Made by a program: the position numbers and the translations under genes
Notes under the pieces: generated by a model
What the model saw: only the letters and a program-made list of their open reading frames with translations
Told to the model about the DNA's origin: nothing
Database searches by the model: none
Assembly (NCBI GenBank): GCA_031216445.1
Contig: CM062218.1
Location: 13,575,501-13,639,500, forward strand
Direction: 5' to 3'
Source: Lateolabrax maculatus
Taxonomy: Eukaryota > Chordata > Actinopteri > Acropomatiformes > Lateolabracidae
DNA length: 64,000 bases
Part shown: one piece after another, positions 55,141 to 64,000 of the stretch
Numbering within the stretch: the first letter of the stretch is position 1
Layout: each line of letters opens with the position of its first letter

Positions 55141-57220
55141 GGGGATTTTTCACCCGCGTTAATGAAAGATGTGTGATACTAGCAGCAGCGGCGGTGGTGG
55201 GGAGGGCGAGGTGCATTCATTAGAAAGGAATGTGATTCATGGGCTGCTGTGATAAGATAGAGGGGGTTAATGCAGTTAACTCTGTTACACAAACGTTTCA
55301 CCCCCCCCCCCCCAACAGCTCTGTGTCAGGCATTCATGTATCTTATTCATAAAGTCATAATTTGGTCAACCATCTCTCTCATCCACTTGCACACAGTCAC
55401 ACTGGGACTTATTTAGCAAATGCTAAACTGCAGTATTTAAAGGAACGACAATTGGACCATATAGGAAACTGTAGAGTGTCATGATTGAATTTCAGTTTTT
55501 CTATAGAAGCCTATAACTTGATCCCATGACACATGAAGTGGCCAGCTTTAAAACAAAACATTTATTGTAAGAAAAAACACAGTGGCCACAGTAAGGTGAT
55601 ACTTTGCTGTGGTTTGAATTGCATTTGATCATTTGTCTCTGTAGCTGTTTTTGTCTGACATAAACCGCACAACCTGTGACAACTGTGTTCATCCATCTTT
55701 AACTGATTTAAGGCTGACCGTAAAACTCAGACGTACTAGGTTATATCTAGGCTACTTTGTGTGGCTGTATAAGGTTGAAAACATTGTACATGTTTATTCT
55801 TGAAATTGCCTTAACATTTTTATGTATGCAGTTCCATTTGGGGCAATTAGGGTATTGAATCAAATTGCAATGCATACTGCCTGCATGACAACAGTTTGAT
55901 TTCTTACATCCACGTAAATGCATCTATTGTACTTCATTTCTTAGCGTTACATACACACAAGCGTAGCAACAATTACATTTAACCTCGATTTGACTTATTA
56001 TGGCTATATGAAAAGAAAATTCATTGATATTAAATAAAAACCATCAAAACAGAAACTGTCACACATAGTACAGTGTGTTCATGTGTCTGACACGTGCTGT
56101 AGTCTAGACAAGGTCAAAGTCCAAAGTGTCACTGGGGAGCTTATTACTGCAGAAATGGAAAAGGAAACTTATGATCAATAATAATAATTCAATCAAAAAT
56201 AATCAGTTGGAACATTTTCTATTCATATCATCTGAAATAGTGACAGAACTGTGAAGTGGGGTAATGAAAAATAGGGGTATAAATAATATCAGAATGAACA
56301 CAGTTATAAGATAGACCATATGCTACCAAAGCAAATGGAAGTGTGACTATATATTTTTTCATCCACTGCTTAAAAAATAATCTATCACAGAGTGATAACA
56401 TTGATTCCAGTGACTGCTTTTGGATTTTAATTTCCTGCTTTTTTCTGCAGTATGTAGGATTAACCAACTTTGGTGGAAAGAGGAGCAAGTGTATTTAATT
56501 TACCTGAGTAATAAAAATGTTTGCATGGTAAACAGTAAAGACAATATAAAGCACAACTAATGTATGTCTGCAAAGTATCATCAGAAAATTAGACTGGCCA
56601 TCAGGAATGTATTGTATTTATCTGCTTAGAGCTCATGAAAATACATCAATTATGATGCTGTAAAGTAAGTTGTAACAGTAAACAGTTTTCTTATGAAGAT
56701 ATCAAGAGAATGTATTCAGATACAGTGGAAGACTATAAACTGTACATGAATAATATAAATCAATCCATTCGCCCCTTCAGGGTGCTTAGAGATCAGAATC
56801 GGCTAGACAGCAGCTGCCATAGTGCCTACACAGGGTGGACTAAATATCAGAAACTACTTACGATGCTGCAAAGCAATTTCCCTCAGGATAAATAAAGTTC
56901 TATCTTATCCCTACAGTAAATACCTTAGTGGTGAGGCTACTAATAGTGCCTACAACACCATCTACTTGTTATATTTCAGCCACTTATATGTCCATTTTCT
57001 GCATTCCATTTTGGACACTTTCTAAATAATTTATCATTTCATTGTTTTGAAAACAAGAAAGTCCCAAAATTCAGTGTTGTGCACATGGTCACTACAGCAG
57101 GTGGATGATTATTCTAGTGTCTAATTAAACTATTCACTAAACTAAAATATCTTTTTATTCAGAGTGAAAAGAGGACAAATGACTGGGAAAAAAATGCAAA
57201 GAGAAGCCAGGTGGATGAAT
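55140..57220. other. Intergenic DNA between ctnnb2 and dync1li1
   Basis: About 2 kb without recognisable exons. It contains a C homopolymer near 55303-55314. The region separates the ctnnb2 promoter from the dync1li1 3' end; both genes lie on the minus strand. Confidence 0.6.
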
Positions 57221-57236
57221 CCGAATAAATACACCT

Positions 57237-57242
57237 TTTATT
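57237..57242 (-). terminator. dync1li1: Candidate dync1li1 polyadenylation signal
   Basis: TTTATT on plus gives AATAAA on minus, about 1.3 kb past the stop. A second candidate follows at 57154-57159. Either would give a long 3' UTR containing the AC microsatellite. Confidence 0.4.
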
Positions 57243-57853
57243 TGACTGATTAACAGATCTGATTATACAAACGCCAACACAGAGCTCTGAAATAACGGGA
57301 CCAATCAGCGAGACAATGACTGTACATTCTTGGTGAGACCCTCCCTTGTTCTGACCCCCTGTTCTTGCCCACCCACCACCCTGCCCGCAGTAACTATGAA
57401 TCACTAGTGCTTCTTTCTGTACAAGTAAAGCTCAGCTACCCACCCCCTACATCCCTCCCTTTTTCGGTGCACTGTCTGTTATCTACAGGTCTGAGCAGTA
57501 TGTAACACGGGGGAAAGTTTGGCCAATTGTAGAACCTGGTACCATGATGGAATTTAGGTGTCTCCTACACAGGACGAGAGCTTTAGTGTGAACGTTGACT
57601 CTTAAGTATATTTTTTGTCATGTTTTGTTTGTGTAGTCGAGCAGACAGGGCTGCTGTAATAATAGTGTATGCACTGTTTTGAGAGCTTGTAGTGTAAAAG
57701 CATAGTAATGTTTTTTGCCTTTTGGTTGAAATGCAAACAGCCAAAAAAATCCCTCGACATACAGGTCTAGGTTGAAGTAACTTACTAAATTTTCTGCCTC
57801 ACTCTCTCGCTCGCTTGCTCTCTTTCTATCTCTCTCTCTCTCACTCACACACA

Positions 57854-57861
<8 letters not shown>

Positions 57862-57921
<60 letters not shown>
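57862..57921. repeat. (AC)n microsatellite, 30 units
   Basis: Sixty bases of perfect AC/CA, preceded by a CT-rich run from about 57797. It falls in the presumed dync1li1 3' UTR. Confidence 0.95.
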
Positions 57922-57923
<2 letters not shown>

Positions 57924-58574
57924 TACTGGTAATGTTTGTCCCTTCATCTTAAAAAACAAGACTGTTTGAAATTGAGTTTCAGGCATATTTTTCTTGTTCT
58001 GAATCTCTTCCTCTGGCCAAACGTGACTTGCCCCACATATATTAAACACACAATCACACAATCATCCCTATAGTTCCTAAGTGCAGTTTCTTCAACATGC
58101 ATCCTTCAGCAGTTCCTAAAGTAAAAACACTAACTGTACCATCACAAGAAATGGATGGATAAAACACCCTCACTTTCATTATCGCAATCAATCTTCTTCA
58201 ACCTGCCTCTCACTTCTTCTCATCCCAACCTCCACACCCCCATACCCATTTACTCTCATGTAACAGACAGTCTTGTATGTAACAGTGACAAATATTTGCC
58301 CTCAGCGCAACAGCCAAGAAGAGAAGAGAGAGAGGGAAGGAGAATGAGGTGGGGAAGAGAGGGTGAGCTCTTCTCCTGGAGGAGAGAGAGTGAAAGACGA
58401 TGGGGGAGGGAAAACTGTGTGCCCACCCCTCCTTTTCCCCTACATCCCTCTTTCACCCCGCATCTTTGTGATGGAGTGGAGGGCGAGAGTGTAGGGAGGG
58501 AGGACAAGGGAGGTGGAAGATGCTTGAGATGGAGGCGGGGGAGAGAAAAAGAGCAGGGTGAAGTGTGTTGGTCT

Positions 58575-61500
58575 TCATGTGTCCTGGCCGTCGGTGGCTG
58601 GGGTGTCGTTGGCATTGGGCAAGTCTGAGTCAGTCTCCCGGCTGGATATGCGGTCCAACTCCGCCTGTACATCGCCCAGGCCCAGCTTCGAACCTGCATC
58701 AAGAGTGGGCAGACACAAGTTAGTACTAAATCACAGCAAAAACAATCAAATAGTCAAACAAGTGTTTTAGCCAGTGCAGTAAATAACAGTGCATTTTCAC
58801 AGCATTGAATGGTTAAGGCACAATGCAATAAGCAAAAAGGCATTGGCACATGGTTAAAATAAGAGCTGGGTGAAATACTGAATAAATAGGGAAACATGTT
58901 TTTTTACAATATCGCCCAGCCTTAGTTGGAATCATGTGCAATGTTTATGGCAGATGTTAGTTATGAGAAATGCAATGCAACATGCCAAAAAAAAGTAGAG
59001 ATGCAGAAAGGAGACAGGGTGTTAGAAGGAGACACATTAGGGGTGCAATTGTCATAAATCATCAGTCAGTCAAATTAAATGATCCTGGCATGGCTAGCAC
59101 TTCTTTCCCTAACCAAATAGGTGGAAAATAAAAAGAAAGAAAAGAGTACACCTCTCAGACATGTTGGCCTTTCTGCTGGCAATTTCTACACAGTTCTGGA
59201 TCTTGCCCCTAATATGAAATATTATACACTTATTCTGATACATATAAGCCAGGTGAAATTTCTCCTGAGGTTTCCTTTTCACATGGTTAAGGTTACCCCT
59301 GAAACGCATATGGTGCAAAAGTAATTCAATAGCCATGGGATCATCTCCTGAAACACAACTTCAGTTCTCAGATTGAGTAGGTCCTGATTTAACAAAGACT
59401 TTCATATAATGTAATTTAGTAATCTAAATACACAAATTATAATTGATAGCCCACAACCAATTCTGTGTGCGTTTATACAAGAAGAAAATGGGTAAAACAG
59501 GAAGCTTGATCCTGGAATTGTTCCTCCCTGGCTGCTGGAGTAAATTGGAGGCTCAGGGTAAGGTGTCCGTTACTGTGGTTGTTTTTGTTTTTGTGCAAAT
59601 AACAAATTATTACTAATGAACTATTTTAATCATGTCTCCCATAGAGATATATAGGCTGCCTACTTAATAAATATTTGTAATTTTTCTCCACTGTCAGCAA
59701 AAAAAAAAAAAGATAAAAGCCGATGAAGAACAGTCACTCTGTGAATGTTTGAACAAGTACGTTTATGTGTGGTATCGGAGTCTTAGAAAAATAAAAAAAT
59801 AAAAAGAATATATAAAAAAGGGGGGTGGGGTGGGGGTGGCAAAGAAAAGATAGGATGCTTCTGAGAATGAACAATGACATACACAAGCAATAATAAATGA
59901 GGAATATCTCTCTCACACACACCTTAACGTGGCCAGCATCCTCTGACTAGTGCATACACATATACACATTATGAATGATGTTAACAGTGAGACTGCACAA
60001 CACACTATGAGCATTGTTAAGACTGAAAAGAAAGTGACACAGAGCTACAAACAGGCATAAAGGTGATGGGTGTTTGTTTGGTTGGTAGATGCACTCAGAC
60101 CCTTTTATGATTCTCTTTACCATGTGTTATGTTCATGTCTGGAGTAGAGGACAGGAGAGTAAAGATGTGAGAAAATGAAGGATGGCAGATGGGAGGTGAA
60201 AGCCAAAAAGAAGCTGAGTGATGACGAGTAACTGAAAATGGCATTAAATCCTAACGGTTGAATAACTTATCACTTTTTGTCTATCCAACAAAACCAGAGC
60301 ATCGTAACCCCTGGTGTGTATTCGCACCTGACTTGCGTACTGTTCCTGGAGTGTTGTTACCGCCGCCTGGCGTCCCGGGCCCCCCTGTCCCGGCTTTCTT
60401 TGTCAGTAGACTGTTGAAGAAGTTGGCCAACACGCCCTCGCTGGTCTGACCTGCAGCATATTGAGACAACAGTTAAAACACACACACACACGAAAACAAA
60501 GCCCTGCACTGAGCAATGGTCATGTGTTGGTGTGGCAGTGGGCAGTGATGAAATGCAAGACGTACCCGACTGTGGCATGGCGTTTGCTACGTTGGCCGCT
60601 GCCGAGCGATTACTCGTCCTGGGGGAACCAGTGGGTGCTCTGCTGGTGGTGTCCTGTGAACAACGACAGTTTATTTCACACGTATGGACTCTGGAGGGAC
60701 GTTTCCTTTATGTTATCAGCCAAAACTTGAAAAAAGGGAGCACTCACCACTGGTCGCCCTGCTGTCACAGCGGGCTGTTTGGCGAGCAGCGACTGCAAAT
60801 TAGAGCACAATGTGCACACTCTCTCCAATTAGTATTTAATTAACATATCAAGACCCTCAAGTCAGATTTAATTGGGATACCCACAAGCAGCAAACCAAGT
60901 GGCATTAACACAACAGAAATGTTTTCTGACCTGCAGTTTTACCAGAAACACTTGGTCATCTTCTGCCTGAATCTCCTTTTCATGTACAATCTGGTGACAG
61001 GCAAGAGAAAATAAATAAGTCTTTTTTGCTTCCAGACCTTCTTTCCAGACCTCAACAGCTAATAAATGAGATCGGATAAAACCATCATCATCCCTGCAAT
61101 GATATTGGGTAAAGCTTAGTGCACTGGCAAATGATTTTGAAGGTAATGATACATAATATTATGGCACTAATCAATCTGTTCCACTGGAAGCTTAGCTTGC
61201 GTAAAAGTTTTCCGAATTTTTTTGAGGGAGCCTGTACCTTTCTGACCGGCGGTTTGACTATTACATCCTCAAAGGTGTCGTCTGCTTTTACTGTCTGGAA
61301 GTTCTCGTGAAGAATGGCAATCTTCTTCTCATTGTCCCAACCTGATGGACTGACGGAGCAGAGGAAGGGTTACAAACCAAACACAAGTAGCCCCCACAGT
61401 CCTGGTACATATATACACATAAAGGCAGGCTTACATGAAGACGGCATCTCTTTCCACCACTTGTGCCGGGCAGAGGAAGGGAAAACCGTAGAGTCTGTGG

Positions 61501-62578
61501 ACCAGATATTTGTACAGGATGTCCAGGTTTTTCATCTCCTTCACTGATGTGTAAAGCAGAGACGCTCCGTCTGACATGGCTGTCAAGGATATTTTCAAAA
61601 CAGACACCACAGTGACAAGGAAAAAAAACACCAATAACTGTAGAACTACAGAAAAACAGATTCTAGCTTTGACTAGTTGCTACCAGTTCACAGAAGAACT
61701 AAGTCAGTGTGTACTCTTGCTCATTTTAAACACAATAACCTTTAAAAACATAATACTATTTCCACTCAGAATTGACTGAAAAAATGATTCTGAAAAACAA
61801 ACAATTTCCAGCAGTACTGGGGAATCTATGGGAATCTCTTTTATTGAACTCTCCTTGCAACAAAAGCAATATCAACAACAACCGCTGAGATACAGCTTAC
61901 AGTGGCCAAAATACTGCAATAACAATACTGCTGTGAAATTGGCCTTTGAGAGAACAAAACACCACATCATGTCAATCACTCAGCTGCATCACCATCCTTT
62001 ATCACTGAACAGCAGGACATTAGGAGAGCACAGAACAAAATGTGAATGAAGGCCTGAAATCTCAGCATCTGACAGGTAAATTGCAGAGTTGGTGGTACTG
62101 ATCAGCAGTCCAATTAAAACCTGTTGTGTATATTGTACTGAGCAACAGTTTCATGGTTTACACTTTAAATGTGTTGTTTGTGCACCTTTAGCTCATACCA
62201 GCCAAAGGCAGAGACAATTTTTAGTGAAGGATACACTGCAGACAGAAACGCCTGATGTGAGACTGGATGAAGTCCAGGTGTTCGTCTCTGTAGTCGTGTT
62301 CCTTCTCCAATGTGCTGATGGCATCACACTGAGGTCAGATAAGCAGGTGTCAGACATAGGTGAACGTGTGTACGTAGATGCAATGAAAAAAAAAAAAAAA
62401 AGGAATTTTCTTAAAGAATTTTTAAATGGATTAAACAATGATTTTTCCCCAGGTTTCATTTTCTTTTTCAAGTCCCAGAATAATGACATTTGTACAGCAC
62501 ATAGAGGATAATATACACTTAGATTTTACTTTTACCTTAAAAATCTGTTTCCACACATTAGCTATGTTAATAAGCCAG

Positions 62579-62621
<43 letters not shown>

Positions 62622-63446
62622 TGAGTGAGGGTACCTTGGTGCAGACCACCACCACTGGTATTCCCAGGTTGTGTGTGAGTGTGTTGTCTCCTAACGGCAG
62701 CAGCACACTCTCCTCATCTTCACTCCTCCTCTGCGGGGTGCCATCCTCCCCACTGCCTGGCTCTGTGTACTCCTGGAACTGTTTTACAACTACACATCCA
62801 CACACACACAAAAACAAACAACATTAAAGTACTCAAACAATGAGAAACAATTAGTGAGACTTGGCGGGGGTTACAATTTGATGAAACACTTTTGTGTATT
62901 TTGTTTTCAACTTTATTTACTAGTCAGTGTGACTGCTGTCAGTATGACTCACGTCTGTGCTCAAGCTCCCGCAGCGTTTCCGGGGCAACCCGGAGTTTGT
63001 CGATGTGTTCCCTAGCGACAGCGGCCCACTTCTGGAGAGAGTCCAGGGCGTTCCATGGCCGCGACATGTCAAGTGTTATCAGCAGCAACGTGTTGCCGAT
63101 TGAGTCCACTGGCACAGCTACTCCCTGCAGACCTTTGTGGTAAAGGTCTCCGTCTAACACCCAGGCATTACACCTAGTCTGGTCTAAACACACACACACA
63201 CACGCACAACAGATAAATACACAATCCTATACAATTGCACTGCTGAGTTACTTTAGAGATACTTTGTAGTGGGGAAAAAAAGGACTGCAGACATTTATCG
63301 TCTATGAACAGCAAGCAGTCGCTGGTTACCATCAATGTCGTCGTCATGGACACTGAAGTAGAGGTATTCCAGGCCACGCCCTTTCATGTACTCTTCAATT
63401 CCCTGTAGCTTTGCCACCAAGGTGGTCTTCCCCGAACCCACCTCGC
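58575..63446 (-). CDS. dync1li1: Cytoplasmic dynein 1 light intermediate chain 1, 5'-truncated by window end
   Basis: Eleven minus-strand exons: 63330-63446, 62953-63183, 62635-62789, 62235-62328, 61435-61570, 61238-61349, 60931-60990, 60748-60792, 60566-60653, 60328-60450, 58575-58693. Phases join to 425 residues plus stop; the N-terminal exon(s) lie beyond 64000. The first exon seen starts with the P-loop GEVGSGKTTL, then GIEEYMKGRGLEYLYF. Further blocks: CNAWVLDGDLYHKGL, LTHNLGIPVVVVCTK, CDAISTLEKEHDYRDEHL, ALDSLQKWA, YTSVKEMKNLD, ILHENFQTVK and SEGVLANFFNSLLTKK. LICs carry a degenerate Ras-like G domain that binds the dynein heavy chain, and a flexible C-terminal half whose short helix (here GVLANFFNSLL) binds BICD, Hook and Spindly adaptors. 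ALDSLQKWA and ANFFNSLL favour LIC1 over LIC2 (which has ASFFNSLL). Confidence 0.9.
62583..62619. repeat. (GT)n microsatellite beside a dync1li1 exon
   Basis: About 18 GT units end about 15 bases from the exon boundary at 62635, just downstream of the splice donor in transcript orientation. Confidence 0.9.
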
Positions 63447-64000
63447 CTAAACACACACACAAAATCAGTAAATAACAGAATTATGCAGTAGTAGACTCGT
63501 CCATGCCAGCATCCACTGCTATAATGACAATAACATAGCAGCTTAGCACTTAAACCATAAATGCGTTCAGTTTGAATAACAAATGACAACGTTACAAAAA
63601 AAAGCATCAGATCCAAACAAACTATTGAGAAGCTGGAAATAGGGAATGTTTGACATTTTTACTTGAAAAATTACGTAAATGATTAATTGATTGGCAAAAT
63701 AGTTGCAGATATTTTCTGGCAGTCACCTAATCGATTAATCAAGTAATCTTTTCAACTCGACACAAATATGTGTAGTATACTGTAAACAATCCAATCCCCT
63801 TGAGACAGAACAATGCCTTAATTATTATCAATAGTCTGCAGTTTTAATGGAGGACCAACAGCCCTAATATACTGTGTATCTGCTGAAGATGGACTGCATC
63901 TGTTCTAGCAGTATTACTGACCTCGGAGCTGACAGCACGACATTGTTATTGTTATTGTGTCTGTTATGAGGTCGAGGCTGCACCCATTCTCGCACTAGGC
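63447..64000. other. dync1li1: dync1li1 intron at window edge
   Basis: AT-rich sequence with no exon recognised. It is presumed to be the intron between the first and second coding exons of dync1li1, because the P-loop exon begins with a phase that requires an upstream exon. Confidence 0.55.

Noticed and set aside
58155..58702. 157- and 148-codon frames around the dync1li1 last exon
   Set aside because: One is antisense in the 3' UTR; the other is an out-of-frame shadow of the real terminal exon at 58575-58693.

Overview
This is vertebrate, almost certainly teleost, genomic DNA. Genes are split into many short exons with GT-AG introns. Microsatellites and degraded fish-type repeats are common. 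The closest protein matches are fish orthologues of human genes. No prokaryotic, viral or CRISPR features are seen. All gene models below were assembled by eye from splice signals, reading phase and remembered family sequences.

Layout. (1) 1-5,480: no recognisable gene, ending in a GC-rich, low-complexity promoter region. (2) 5,481-11,739 (+): ccn4 (WISP1), five coding exons, complete. (3) 13,554-22,055 (-): ndrg1, complete, convergent with ccn4, with two alternative first coding exons and two TATA-type promoters (about 19.57 kb and 26.08 kb). The ccn4/ndrg1 tail-to-tail pair matches human 8q24. (4) About 26.2-36.3 kb: gene-poor DNA with degraded repeats and one isolated GC-rich island. (5) 36.3-44.4 kb: a small cluster of forkhead genes. 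Two intact, nearly identical 300-residue FoxH1-like genes lie head to head (A on -, B on +). Next to B are a collapsed third copy (C, -) and a promoter-only remnant of a fourth (D, +), also head to head. (6) 45.7-55.1 kb (-): beta-catenin of the ctnnb2 type, 768 residues, complete, with a CpG-rich promoter. (7) 57.2-63.4 kb (-): dync1li1 (dynein light intermediate chain), lacking only its N-terminal exon(s), which lie past the window end.

The genes do not form one pathway. ccn4 is a Wnt/beta-catenin target family member and ctnnb2 is the Wnt effector, but their proximity is probably chance. FoxH1 proteins classically partner Smads in Nodal signalling.

The most unusual content is the forkhead cluster. 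Both intact proteins keep the fold-defining parts of a forkhead domain and an Engrailed-type (EH1) repressor motif. Both replace the nearly invariant recognition-helix RHNLS by RVCLS, losing the base-contacting histidine. Divergent duplication, near-identity including introns, collapse of one copy by internal deletions, and survival of the upstream module in all four copies suggest a young, rapidly changing locus placed at a synteny break between the ccn4-ndrg1 block and the ctnnb2-dync1li1 block.
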